Assembly: GCF_019175385.1 (NCBI RefSeq)
Contig: NC_083338.1
Coordinates: forward strand, 92,091,777-92,155,776
DNA length: 64,000 nt
Reading direction: 5' to 3'
DNA from: Lycium barbarum
Taxonomy: Eukaryota > Streptophyta > Magnoliopsida > Solanales > Solanaceae
How positions within the stretch are numbered: position 1 is the stretch's first letter; the number at the start of each line of letters is the position of its first letter. Shown one piece after another: positions 35,141 through 47,781 of the stretch. The translations under genes and the position numbers were made by a program. Under the pieces are notes generated by a model, which ran no database searches, was not told where the DNA came from, and was given only the letters and a program-made list of their open reading frames with translations.

Positions 35141-38100
35141 TGTTATATCCCGTGTTTTCACACGTTCGGAAAATTTGGAGATATCCTTGACTTGTAAGAA
35201 ATAAGGTTATAATTAATTTTTATTTGACATATGAGTTGTGTATGAAAGAATATTAATATGGAGGTGTCGAGGAAGGCTAAGGGAAAAACGTGGAATTTCG
35301 GAAATTAGCTTCGGGGAATTGCAAAAATAACATTTGTAGCCAATTGGGCTTGTAAAATAAGAAGTAAAATGAGGCCCAAATATTTTGTAGGTGGCCGGCC
35401 AAGCCAATGGCCCAAGCCCATGATTTGGTTAATACCATGTGACCATTTAATTAAGGGACTATTATATACATATGAAGGTTCAAGAAAAGTTAGAAGAGAA
35501 ATTACAAAACAAAGAGAGAGCACGAGAAAGGGGTTCGGGTTTGGCCTTGGAAAATCACCATAAAAAATCTCCCTCCAAAAATTAATTTCTTGTTGAATTC
35601 CTACTAATTCAAGGTCCCTTTTCAACTTGGTGTAGTTGGTTTGGAAGAAAGAGGCCTTGGTTCATCAATTCGATCATTTGTCCAAGTGAAGAAGACTAGA
35701 GGAAAAGGTAAGAATTTATCCCTTATTCTTGTGTTATGAAGTTTTGTTTGTGTTGTAGTATGTGGGAATGAGTTGATTGTACGGAAAAATGGAAGTTTAC
35801 CAAGTGGGTATGTATATAGACATGTGGCCGTGTATATATGTATGTGTATAATTATAATGTGTTGAATTTATATCATATTCTAGTTGTGGTTGGGGTGAAA
35901 TGCATATTGGAAATGAAAGTTGAATGAATTTGATAGAAGTTGAAAAATAGTGATGTAGCCGTGGGGTGTCTTTGGTAGAATGAGAATGAATCAATTTTGT
36001 TTAGCAAGTTAGTAGTGTTGTTGTGATGTTTGCAAGGTACATGAAAGTAAAACGATATAAGTTTGTTATGAAATGGAATGTAGAAGTTTATGTCGTTTTA
36101 GAATGATTTTACGACATTATGAAAATGAAGTTATTAAGTTGCAAATTATGATGAGTATTGATGAAGTTGGAAGCTAGAAACATATTATGAATATGTTTGT
36201 TAAAGATTAGAAGTTTTGAGTGAATTATGACTTTGGCGGAAAAGTTGTATATTATGTATATCGTGTGTATAACTTGAGGAAAGGATGTGAAATGTTTCTA
36301 AATCTATAATGTGATAACCTTGATTGATAATGAGTGTGAAATCATTGATGTTAGTTTGAAAGTTTGGGTTGGAGAGAAGGTTATGGCAATTGTCGGCAAG
36401 TAGAACTAGTTGTGCCATATTATGTTTTTGATGTTCGTTGTTGATGTTGATGTTGTTGTTTGGGTTGTTGTTGATGATTATGAGCCGAGTTGAATTCTCG
36501 GGAGTGCTATATGTATAGGGGAAGTGCTGCCGAAATTTCGGTAGACAAGTATGAGTTAAATTGAATTCGTAACATCTATAACTTACAATTGGTAAATGTG
36601 ACCATTTGCAGATTTTCGACGAAACGGGGAGTGAGCTTTGATAGGCTTAAAAATCCCAAAAGGTATGTAAAGCTATCCCGAGTCTTCTTTTGGCATGTCC
36701 TAGAATTACTAGGATCAGATTTACGCCTCGGAGGATATTCTGCTCATCGGAACCCGCGTCTGAAATTGTTACAATTTCGTTCAATAGAATTGAACCCTTT
36801 TTGTATGCTTTCTTGAAAATTTTGCAAACCTTCCCCAAACTTTATGAAAAGTTATAGAATGCCCGTAGAACCTTCGTAGGTGACCCCATAAGCTGAGAAT
36901 GCATAATTTGAGCCCACCTCCTTGCTTGTTCCGAGGTGGGCCCACTATTCCCGGTTTTGCCCTTAATGTACTTAAGTCTTCTTTTCGAGCGGTCTTTGAA
37001 AGAAATGTTTTGACTACCATTCTAATTACCTAATAAACGTCGTTTTAAATATTCCATTAAGTCTGATAAATTGTATTGATACTCGAAAATCATTTACTAT
37101 GATTCCTTCCGACTTCATTAGATCGGTTTGTCTTTGATATGCCTCATCGAGTCTATGGAAACATTCATGATATTTTAATTGCATTAGTCTCTCACTACTC
37201 CATTCGTGGATGCCCCAATGTTTCCCACACTGAGCCCGGGCCAGGATATGTTGTCAAGCGTGATCCCCTGCATTGTTCGCCGTGCCTCGATGTGAGGGGG
37301 CAGGTATTTGCGTACATGGGTTTGTGGAGTATGATGTGCCATGTCCGCTTGTTCTGATATGATTTGCTATGGCCATTTGATATGACATACTATGCTACGG
37401 GGTTATGCCCTATTCTGATTCTTCTTTTTGTGGCACCAGCGTCGGGAGGGTGGCCACGTTCTGTCTGCCGAGTCCCTTGGCAGGGGCCGGATTTGATATG
37501 ACATATGTTCTGTACACACTCTGCATGTTTTGGAATTATGTATCTGATACTTTGGATTTTCCGGTTACTTTCTGTATGTTCTGCACCAGTTATGGGTTTG
37601 TTTCTGTAATTCAGGCATTACATATTCAGTACCTATTTCGTACTGACCCCCTTTCTTCGCGGGCTGCGTTTTCATGCCGCGCAGGTACCGACGACAGGTT
37701 TGCTGATCCGTCCGCTTAGGATCTCATTCTGCTATTTTTGGAGCGCTCTTTTATTCAGAGCCATCTTTTGGTATAGTCTGTCATTTCTATATATGTATAT
37801 TCTCGTTCATGGGTACGGCGGGGCGCTGTCCCGTCATATGACTTTGTCGGTCTGTTTAGAGGTCTGTGGACATGGTTGTGGGTTGGGGTCTTTCTGTACA
37901 GTTGTGTGCTTATGTTGTGTTTGGGCGATTCCATTCGCCGCGGCGGCCGGTCCGCATATATTTAAATGTTGCTTTGTTGGCCCTGTGTGGCCTTTGTTGG
38001 TATTTTCTGCGTGCAGGGTATATGGGATAGTCCGTAAAACAAAGGAAACTCTGCCGAAATTTTTCTGGAGATTATCTAAATTGGAAATAAAGCCTTGTCG

Positions 38101-38177
38101 GCTTTTGCTATATACTAGAATGTGTTTGAGTGCCCAGATCGGGCACTAGTCACGGCCTACGGGGTTGGGTCGTGACA
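35141..38177 (+). repeat. Element I 3' LTR
   Basis: 3,037 bp, TGTTATATCCCG to GGTCGTGACA, co-linear with the 5' LTR along its whole length. Differences by eye run at a few percent (for example several within the first 200 bases). The promoter-like palindrome is perfect here (36,530-36,541). Confidence 0.93.
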
Positions 38178-38229
38178 CGCATGATCTAAGGTAAGAAGGA
38201 AAGATGACATCCTAATTGTCTTGTAGCCT

Positions 38230-38269
38230 CCTGTTTATAGATGTGGTGCACAACACATCGATAAACAGG
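38230..38269 (-). promoter_or_regulatory. Element H leader hairpin, GTGCAC loop
   Basis: 38,230-38,238 pairs perfectly with 38,261-38,269, and 38,240-38,245 (GATGTG) with 38,254-38,259 (CACATC). The loop holds GTGCAC (38,246-38,251). This part of H's leader was separated from its gag by the insertion of element I. Confidence 0.72.
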
Positions 38270-38310
38270 ACTCTACTAGACACGGTCTGTAGACACTCCG
38301 AGGATGAACT

Positions 38311-38322
38311 GCTCTAATACCA
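38311..38322 (-). promoter_or_regulatory. Element H primer-binding site
   Basis: The reverse complement TGGTATTAGAGC has one mismatch to the tRNA-Met site. It sits four bases inside H's 5' LTR, which begins at 38,327. Confidence 0.85.
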
Positions 38323-38326
38323 CTTT

Positions 38327-40919
38327 TGTCACAACCCTACCCCGTAGGCCGTGACTGGTGCCCGACTTGGGCACTCGTCTACACCCTCTTTAGCTATATG
38401 TTCAATCCACAATAAACACCGTATGGAACTTATAACGACCAAACCTTGGTCTCAGAACTATCGCATAAATATCCATAAAAAAAAAAGGCAAGCCGACTAG
38501 GCAGCTGCCAAAACATAATAATATTCGCAAGCCGACGAGGCTGCTACAACGATAGAACACACATACTGATAATACACACACAACTGATCACGTCTGAATA
38601 CGACCCACACATATGTCCACATACCTCTAAGAGTTTCAACAGTAAAATATGACGGGACAGGGCCCCGTCGTACCCTTAAACAACATATGCAAATATTTAG
38701 ATCAAGAAGGATCTATACCAAAGTCTGGGCTCCGGAACAACGGAAATTTCCAAGATAGCAGAAGGGAAGTCTTAAACTAGCGGTTCACCAAAACGCGTAT
38801 CTGTACCTACGGGCATGAAACGCAGCCCCCCGAAGAAAGGGGGTCAGTACGGAATATGTACCGAGCATATAAGCGTAACAGTAAACAAGTTTAGAAAGCA
38901 ACCCGGAAATAACCTGGAACAACATTTTGAACCATGCTATATGGTCCCTTACACAAATTCTAGCATACACAATATAAATATAGAATATTCTACTCGTAGC
39001 CGGTTCCGGCTAATAATACAATAGTCCCTTCGGACGGCCGCTTCCGGCTAATAACACAATATTCCCTTCGGACGGCCGCTTCCGGCAAAATAATGATGGC
39101 CCCTTCGGGCAGCCGCTTCCGGCTTAATAATAATGGCCCCTTCGGGCAGCCGCTTCCGGCTTAAGAATATCATAATCCAGCTGATCAGGTGGAACAATAA
39201 CAATATATAGGATATATAGTATGAATATGTAGTGAAGTCAAGACATGAGTCATCATAGAGTTCCTACAAATAGAAGCTGATATATATCGACTATTATCCA
39301 ACGTTCAAAAGACTTGAGAGGCAATAGCTTAATTTCCTTAAGGATTGTAACATCAAGAAGTGAATAAGAATCTTGAATCACACTCTAAACTTATGAATAG
39401 AATTACCCCAAAGCTCATATCATATGTCACTTATATCTAAGACATGCCAAAAGAAGGAAGGTACATCTTTACATACCTTCGGCGTTTATTCGTATCACAA
39501 CGCGTATACGCTGCCCAAAGTTTCAACCTATATTAAGACGTCAAGAATTATGGTTAAGCTACGGGGAGATTCAAAACGTATTCTAGCGTTAGTAACTCCT
39601 TCCTAGATGTTTAGTCGACGTTTTCTCTTGTATCCAAACCAACTACATACAACCAATCCAACATCAATAATTATATGTTCAATACCAATCCGGGAAGCCC
39701 ACACAATATTCCAAACAGCCCACATTCGCAACATTCAATAACGATTCACATACGGCTACTACGTTCTCAAGTTACTCCTAATTGTCCGTAGCTTTAACGT
39801 TTTCATGTAACAACTTTACAACAGCCCAAACACTATGAAAACATGATGTATACTCTTAACTATAATTATTTTTTTCAACTTAGCCAAAACAACACGTCCA
39901 AAACAGTCCCTAACCAACAACATGTCCAAAACAGTCCCTAACCGACAACATAAAATGTTCGGAATTCTTGCAAATGTTTACGAACATACTAAGAAAACCA
40001 CATATGATTCTTACACATTATTTCATGTCTTCTTTTCATATAATTTCAGTAAGTTATGACCAGCTATCCACACGACAAGTACAACATCAATTCATACGCA
40101 ACTAAGATATATCGTCATTTCTATATTCCTTACAACAACTCACAAACGACTTTAGTTTCAACTCCAACCATTAAACACCTTCATTTCCATCATACATTTC
40201 ATGATAATAACAATAAATATATCAAGTAAAAACAGTTCACTAACGTCCTCACAAAACAGTCCATACATGGTTTCAACATGCTTCAACATCACTCACATAA
40301 AATCATAGATTCAATTAGTTTCATACTAACACAACTTCACCTTTAACCTTCCAATTATTTTCATTGTTTTTACCATGAGATCTATGATAGTAACAACCAT
40401 ATTTATTAAAGAAAATTAGTTCATTAATTCCACCGAAACAGTCCCCTCAGTCACAACAACATTCCAACACCAACGTTCATGATTTTATGCATGCGATTCA
40501 TGTTCATCAAGTTACAACCATACTTCAACATCAACACCTATAAACTCATGGTTATTATCATGTTCCAACATCAACACACCTTATTTCATGCATACAACTT
40601 ATATTCACACATCTACATCACCCTTAATACATGAAAAAGAAAGTTAGATCTTACCTTGACAACTTGACTTCTCTACTTGGCTAGAGTTGGTGACTTGAGA
40701 TGAAAATGGTTCTTGTTGCTCCAAAGACTATCTTCACGTTCTAGGGACCTTCTAAAGGGTTGAAACACCATGGAAAATAAATTTTGTATCAAGACTCAAA
40801 GAGCTCAAAAATCAGCCAATCTTGGCCAAATGCTCTCTCTCTCTCTCTAGGTTTAGGTTTTCTTTCTTTGTGTTGTGTAGTTGAAAATGAATTGTGATGG
40901 CTGATTTCTTGGTCATTAT
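38327..40919 (-). repeat. Element H 5' LTR, part 1
   Basis: Matches 22,202-24,830 of the 3' LTR. It ends with GGTCATTAT, of which ATTAT (40915-40919) is the TSD of element J, and resumes at 57,761 with the same ATTAT, then TTGGTTCAACTTTG. It includes the five-copy minisatellite at 38,997-39,170. Confidence 0.9.
38997..39170. repeat. Minisatellite, 37-39 bp units, five copies, in H 5' LTR
   Basis: Same unit as at 22,884-23,092 but one copy fewer, so the array has gained or lost a unit since the two LTRs were made identical at insertion. Confidence 0.88.
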
Positions 40920-43585
40920 TGTCACACCCCGACTTTACTAGGGTGTGATGGCACCCGACTCCATATTCGGAGCCGAGCGAACCCGCTGACTCACCTTACA
41001 TAGATAATCCTTTGAACCTCTAAATCAGGTATATATAATAAAGCTTACTGAAGTATTTTCCCTCTTTTTTATTTTTTGCTACTCTTAAATCAAATAAAAT
41101 CTGTAGCTGTGTAAAACTAATATCATAATACAAACTGACACATCGGCTGATGGAGCCGCTGACAGACTGACTCCCGATACCCACGACTCTTTCTGCAAAG
41201 TCTCTAACATCGACTCAGAAATTCTAGCACACAAGCTCTCACTCGGAAGCACTCCCAGGAAAAAGTGGGATCTACCAACTCCACTGGAACCCCTTCTATA
41301 CTAGCTTCTGCTCGTCTGGGTGTACCTGCGCGGCATAAAACGCAGCCCCCGAAGAAGAGGGGTCAGTACGAGCAATGTACTGAGCATGTAAGGCATAAAT
41401 AGAAACATAGTAAGAGATGAATATATGAATATTAACTGTATGGAAACATAGAACATATCATAAGGTAAAGGAATAACCTGTACATGTGAATATCATAAGA
41501 TAAGGGAATAACCTGTACATGTGAGTGCCTCTGAGGGCGGATGCCATGCAAGCTTATCTTTCCTTTGAAAGGCATTTCTTGTTCATATATGTATGAAAAT
41601 AGAACATGTCATGTTGCCGAGGCGTCGGAAGCCGATCCATTTAACCATAATTATTTATATATATCCCGCGTCCGGGCACCCCGCGTCCGGGATGATATCA
41701 TGTCAAATACGGATACATGTACCGTGTGTATATCCCAGCGTCTATAGCGCTCTGTCCTTTTTCCCATCTTCCCCATATACATATATATACATATATCATA
41801 TCATAGCATGCAGGAGAGCCCAAAGAAAAACTACAACTCTATCGGAGTGACGTAAGGTCGGTAACCTCCGATTATATTATGGAATCATCATGGTCGTCAC
41901 GTCTCACCTTGAAGAAACAATTATATAAGATGAGACTAATAGCAAATAACATAGGATAAGATCATAAATTTCATAAGACGTTGAATCATGTGCTTTAAAG
42001 TTTTTGAAAGAAAATAGAATTGTTATCAAGGAGTAAAGTTGAGAATCAAGAAATAACTCAATATTCCCATACTCGTATCGAACCCATAACTTAGGATTTT
42101 CCAACATGGAACCATTCTTAACATACTCATCATAGACGTTTTCTCATATCTGGAATCATCATTATCATTATAAGAATCATATTCGTCGTTCTAGTCATAA
42201 AAGCTTTCAACTTCTTAAAACTTGGTTTTATGAAAAATATGGGTATTTTGGAAAACAGTTTGTAAACTATTAGGGAAAGACTTATACCTTAGGGTCATAG
42301 GCTTCTAACTTTTGAAGATAAGTAAACTATGGAAACATTCGTAAACTTGCGACATAGAGATCATGCCAAAGAAGAAAAGGGTCGAGCCTTAACATACCTG
42401 TGCCGCACCTTACTAGCTACGCCTATTCGTCCAACTTGTTTGTCTACATTCAAGAAGATTGACATAATCATTAGACTCAGCATCATACACTTGTCTTAAT
42501 CCTTCAAATGAATTCATTTATAATCTGCCAAAATTTCGGCAGCATCTCCCCTGTAAATACACCATCCCCGAGATTCTAGCTCGGCTAATTTTAATCAACA
42601 ACAATCCGGGAATTCAACCCGGCCAAACCAACAACAATACCAACAATTATTCCAACAATATCAACATCACAACACTATTATTCATACCAATATATTTCAT
42701 AAACATCCCACACGATGTTTTTCAACATGCAACAACAATATGCACTTCCTTTCATCCCAATCAAGGAATATAATCTCACCAACACACCAACAATGTTAGA
42801 TACCATTTTTATACGCATAAATCAGTTCATCCACATGACCACAACATGTTCAAAACAGTCCATAAACACAACAACTACAACACGACACTTTATGACCCTT
42901 CCTCCATAACTATTTTCATTTTTAAAGCTTGCTAGACCTTCAAATAAATTCAAAATAAGAGATGGAATAAATAACATACCTTAAACTTGAAGAAACTCAG
43001 CCACATCAACCTTTTTCCAACACCAAGCGTAAGCAAAAGCAAGAACAATCACCTTTCACAGACTAGTTTGGCGTAATCTTGCCAAATTCTTGATTTATTG
43101 GACTATAATATTTGGGAGAGGTGTAGAGAATTTTCTAGGAACTTTTAGAAGGTTAATTTGCTGAAAAGAACAGATTTATGGGGTATTTATAGGCCCCCTA
43201 GGTCGGTTTCACCGACCTCCCCTTGTGGGGCCCGCGGAGCTTCTCTTTGTTTTTTTTTTTTGGCAGCTTAAGGTCTATTTACTAAAATGGCCATAACTTT
43301 TGATCGCGATATGGTGTGAGGGCCCATGACCTATGGTTGGAAAGCTCTTTCTATTATCTACAACTTTTATTTCTTGGTGTTTTTCCAAATTCCAAACGTA
43401 TAATGCCGTTTTCGCCCCTCCAAGTCAGGTCATCCGAAAACGTTTTCTTAAATCGTCCTTTTGGAGGGCTTACACTCATTTTGGCTTATGGGTCCTTCTT
43501 AGGACTTGCTCAACCTCGCATGTACTACCCATATATCTCTTCATATGTATTTTATAAAGTCCCGATGTGTGGGCCCCACCTTAAC
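40920..43585 (-). repeat. Element J 3' LTR, part 1
   Basis: Matches 54,908-57,565. It contains a twice-repeated CCCGCGTCCGGG (41,666-41,695), the GACGTAAGGTCGG module (41,850-41,885) and a TATA-side palindrome CCAAAATTTCGG (42,528-42,539, one base off the palindrome kept in the 5' LTR). Cut by K after CCACCTTAAC. Confidence 0.9.
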
Positions 43586-46500
43586 TGTCACGACCGAAAC
43601 CCCGTGGGCCGCGACTGGTACCCTAACTGGATACCCATACGTACCTATCTGATCGAATTCGAATCATACAGATTTTTTTTTTCAAAACAGAAGTACGGAA
43701 ATAGGCCGATACAAATACGGCACGCGCGCAACCATACGTATATATACATATATACCTGAACATACAGACATTTACAAGTAAGCCGATAAGGCTAACATAC
43801 AGACGAAACCCGTAACCCACACATCTATCTACAGGCCTCTACAGACATACAGAATCATATGGCGGGACAGGGCCCCGCCGTACCCAGAATATACAAACAT
43901 ACGGAGTACACAGAAGACAGAAGATATATACCAAAAGATATGCTCCAAGTCAAAGGAGCTCTTCAAAAAGCAGAGTCGGAAACCTACACGGGCGGCGTAT
44001 CACCTGGTGCGTCTGTACCTGCGGGCATGTAGCGCAGCCCCCGAAGAACGGGGGTCAGTACGGAAAATGTACCGAGTATGTAAAGCAGAAACGTAACAGA
44101 TATAAACATAGTCCGAACTAGAGTCACAGAAATATAACGGGCAAAATCATAAGTCAAACTAACGGACAGAGTTATGATCCAAACAGACATACAGAATCGT
44201 GTTACACACAAATGAACAGAATTATAGTTCGGACAGACAGACGGAATCATAATACGGACAGACGAGCAAAATCTGAATCCATACAGACATACAGAAGCAG
44301 AAGCCATACGCACATACAGAAATAGTCGTAACACAGACGGACAAACAGTAGTATGACAGACAGAATTATGCATGCAGAGTAGCACAGAGTCATACAAAAT
44401 CATACAAAGGCGTGTGCTTTATAAATACAGATGGCACACGCATATATTCATACAGATCCCGGCCCTGTCTGGGGGCGCGGTAACAGAACCCGGCCCTCTT
44501 AGTACGGGACGCGGTGGACAGACATAATCAAATCAGATCATATGCCATCCTGGCCGCCATCCCCATACACAGATCATACAGACATACAGATCCCGGCCCG
44601 TACGCCGAGGGACGCGGTGAACAATGCAGAGAAATATGCACGATAACAGAACCTGGCCCGGGTCGCAGTGAAAGAATGCATTGAGACAGACACGAATCGA
44701 TAAATGAGAAACCACCTACCTACAGACTCAACATACAGACTCGATCAATCAGAAGGGTGCCAAACGGCGAGCCAAAATCAGAATATCCAGATAGTATGCA
44801 TAGCACGCGCTCATATCCTAATTAGGAAGGCACGACAGATTATCAGAGTGGGATGCTCGGATGTTCAGAAATAATATTGTATAAATTACACAAAAATATC
44901 CATAATATTCACAAAATAATAGTTCAGAAGTTTTTGGAGAAGATCGGACCAAAACAGAAGTATTTTAAAAATCGTACCGGAAGTATCGGGCCTTGTGGGC
45001 CCACCTCGGACCAACCCGAGGCTACATACATAAATTACTGATGATTGACCTTATGAGGTCACCCATACTCATTCGGAAGTGCTCCGACTCCGTTTGGGGA
45101 AGTTTTGTACAAAATCTCACTTTAAGGGCAATTTGCAATAAAATAGTTTCAATTGAATTGAAGGAATTGGAGCGTTTTTCCGTCTCGAATTCCGGGGAAC
45201 GGAGTCGGACTTAAGGCTCGCGGTCGAGCCTACCACATCCAGAACATGCCTAGGAACGTAGAGAAGTGCTTCACATACCTTGATGGCGCCTTATGCTTGC
45301 TTGGCGTAAATCCAAATTTCGTCCAAAATCTGGAAATGGTCAAGTTTACCATTTGGTTAGTTTCATTCTTTCAATACTCTATCTTTACACATAATTGCCT
45401 ACCGAAATTTCGGCAGCATTTCCTCTGTATATACGACATCCCCAAAAGTTAAAACACAGCCAACAACCCAGAGAATGATATCAAAACAACAACAAACATC
45501 AAGACATACATTAAGGCATCATTAGCCATCTTCCAACATAACGAAACCTTTTCCGTTTCAAACTTACATTTCCAAACCAAACTTATTATTTTCGCATCTA
45601 TTATCCATCAAGATCATTATAGCATACGTCGGAGGCATATCATACCATTTCCACACAATATACACACGATATACAAACATACAAACTTTCCATTAAAGCC
45701 ACTACTTATCCAATTTTTCCTAACTTTCAACATACAAGTTCGTTATACATTGCCATCTTCCGAATTCATCAACAATAACCATAATTTGCATCTCGATACT
45801 TTCATTTCCATTTCACTCCTTGAATCTCACGGCCACATACTATTTTTTTCCAATCTTCACTAATTCATTCCACTTCCATTTCTAATATAATTTCTATCAT
45901 AACAACAACTAGAATACATCATAAAAATTCAACTCATTACATCAATACATCAACACACACACACGGCCACTTTCCAACAAACACACCCACTTTGCAAACT
46001 TCCATATTTTCACAAATTCTATTCATTTCTACATTTCACAACATAAACAAAGCTCCATAACATAATAAAAAGGGATGGATTCTTACCTTTTCCCAATTCT
46101 TCCACTTGCCACAATAGGTAGTTTCTTGCCACAATAGTTATACCAACTTGAAGAGTACCTTGTGCTTAGTTCAAATCTCACAAGAGATGAATTTTTGAAC
46201 CAAGGAATTGGCTCCAATTTTTTTTTTTTTCTTTTTCTTTTTGTTTTTCTTCACCCACCCGAAACCTCTCTCTCTTTTCTTTGTTCTTGCTTTATGTTTT
46301 GTTTCTTGAACCTTCTCAATACTTATCAATACATATATAATTCCCCATGGAATTTAATTATTCCATGGGCTTGGACTCCTTTGGCCGGTTGGGCCCCCTT
46401 AAGTTGGGCCTTTCTCCACCTATTTTTTTTTTAGCCCAAAATGGCTAGATTTTGCAATTTATGGGACAAGTTCCCAAAATTCCAATTTTTGCCCTTGGCC

Positions 46501-46633
46501 ACCTTTCGTAATTCCACACCATCAAATTCATAACCTACACATTCATACCAAGTAGTGTCCAATAGTGGCCTTATTCATCACAAGTCATTTTACCTTGAAT
46601 TCTTCCGAATGAACAAAAATGCCGGATGTAACA
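43586..46633 (-). repeat. Element K 3' LTR
   Basis: TGTCACGACCGAAACC to GGATGTAACA, 3,048 bp. It contains the hairpin module (44,010-44,075), an ACAGACATACAGAAT-type array (44,150-44,365), GGCCC/GCGGTG motifs (44,455-44,670) and CCGAAATTTCGG (45,402-45,413). No gene. Confidence 0.95.
44150..44365. repeat. Degenerate array, period about 25 bp, in K 3' LTR
   Basis: About eight units ending CAGA(A/C)..AATC or similar, rich in ACAGACATACAGA. The same array lies at about 50,258-50,473 in the 5' LTR, with three or four point differences. Confidence 0.7.
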
Positions 46634-46956
46634 TTCTCCCCCCCTTTAGAACATTCGTCCTCGAATGTTAAATTGACCTTATGGGGCGCCATACTACTCC
46701 GGGAGGGTTCTCTTTATAGTCGTCCTTTGCTGACTTTCCGACATGGCTTCTTTACCAGCATTATGAGGTAATTTTTCACATCACAGATTCAGATGCCTTC
46801 ATAATATATCTTCTCGTACCCCACGCAATCGTCGAACCATAAGCTATATTCTTGTAACTGACGAACGCTTTCCAGACGTCATAGTCCATACTATTCCTTG
46901 TTACACTCCGGAGATTTCTACCACATCAATATAATCCCACTTCATACCAGACACTT
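46634..46956 (-). promoter_or_regulatory. Element K polypurine tract and conserved 3' untranslated block
   Basis: Minus sense: ACATTCG-AGGA-CGAATGT hairpin, then TCTAAAGGGGGGGAGAA at the LTR edge. About 100 bp next to it (46,640-46,730) match the same place in elements J (52,960-53,040) and G (60,930-61,010). The rest is unremarkable non-coding DNA. Confidence 0.75.
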
Positions 46957-47366
46957 CTTACCAACAGATTCAGGACTGGAATCGGACGCGTAGAAGCATA
47001 TCGGACGGATTCGTAATCGGAAGCAGACATGCCAAACTATGGCGAATAGATTCATAATCAAAAGAAGAGATACGGAAGTATGTCAGACAGATCTGAGATC
47101 AGAGTCAGATGTATAAAAATGTATCGGACGGATTTCGAAATTGGAATCAGGCTTACAGAAATGTATCATACAGAGTCACACTTAGAATCAGACATGCGGA
47201 GATGTATCAGACAGATGCGTGACCAAAATTAGACGTACGGAGGCACACCAGACGGATTTATATCCAGAGTCAGACATACAGAGGTGTGTCAGACAGATTC
47301 GTAATCGGAGTTAATCGTACAGAGATATGTCAGACAGGAACGTATTCAGAGTCAATCATACAAATC
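46957..47366. repeat. Minisatellite, period about 41 bp, about ten units, in K interior
   Basis: Units of 40-43 bp start GTAT(C/G)..CAGACGGAT or a variant and end ..CAGACATACAGAG(A/G)T. Starts are near 47,078, 47,121, 47,163, 47,204, 47,245, 47,285 and 47,327, with worn units before. It lies between gag and the 3' LTR, where an autonomous element would have pol. Confidence 0.82.
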
Positions 47367-47725
47367 GTCTTGGGTGTCGCTTATCGACTTTTTCAAAGAT
47401 TCTGCTTACTCGCCCTTCTTATCTCTCTCCTTCCCTACTATCCATACTCTTTTTCCCTTTACAACTATCGTCATACTGGACTAACTTATGATGTAATTGG
47501 GCATTTTCTATCCCCTGACAACATTCGGGTCGTCGCTGACTGTTATCCAGATTCGCTAAATTTTTCCGAGTGGTATCGCACCTTTCCTTTTTGCCCCTTT
47601 AATCCGCGTCGGACTGTGTGGTTTTTGTAAAGGCACTAATTACTCCATACATTCTCTTTTCCTTTAGATTACCCCAAGTTTTCATTTATATCGGTCATAC
47701 CTACACTTGAGCAAAACTTTGCATT

Positions 47726-47781
47726 ACTTCCCAGGGGGTCACCCATCCCAGAATTGCTATGGCCTGAGCACGCTTAACTCC
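47726..47781 (-). other. 5S rRNA-derived segment in element K
   Basis: On the minus strand, GTTAAGCGTGCT (box A part of plant 5S rRNA) is followed after an 18-base interval by GGATGGGTGACC.CCTGGGAAGT (box C and beyond, one mismatch). The interval has the same length as in 5S rRNA although its sequence has changed. It has the same sense as the element's RNA. Roughly half of a 5S gene is recognisable, so it is not a functional 5S rRNA gene. Whether polymerase III factors bind is unknown. Confidence 0.8.

Larger units (their letters stand above)
26903..38177 (+). mobile_element. Element I: near-complete autonomous chromovirus (Tekay/Del type)
   Basis: An 11,275-bp element: 5' LTR 26,903-29,938, primer site 29,943-29,954, leader, gag, pol, polypurine tract, 3' LTR 35,141-38,177. 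Flanks are CGCAC (26898-26902) and CGCAT (38178-38182), a TSD with one difference. Joining the flanks recovers element H's leader box CTATCGCA.GATCT, which proves the nesting. The LTRs differ by a few percent by eye. Pol is open throughout but gag carries disabling changes. No third (envelope-like) frame: only about 110 bp separate the pol stop from the 3' LTR. Confidence 0.93.

Noticed and set aside
46957..47366. Repeat arrays (25, 37-41, 54 bp) as CRISPR arrays
   Set aside because: Units are contiguous and degenerate, with no unique spacers, in plant retrotransposon DNA.
47726..47781. A functional 5S rRNA gene or a Cassandra element
   Set aside because: Only about half of 5S is recognisable, and it lies inside the element and not in an LTR as in Cassandra.
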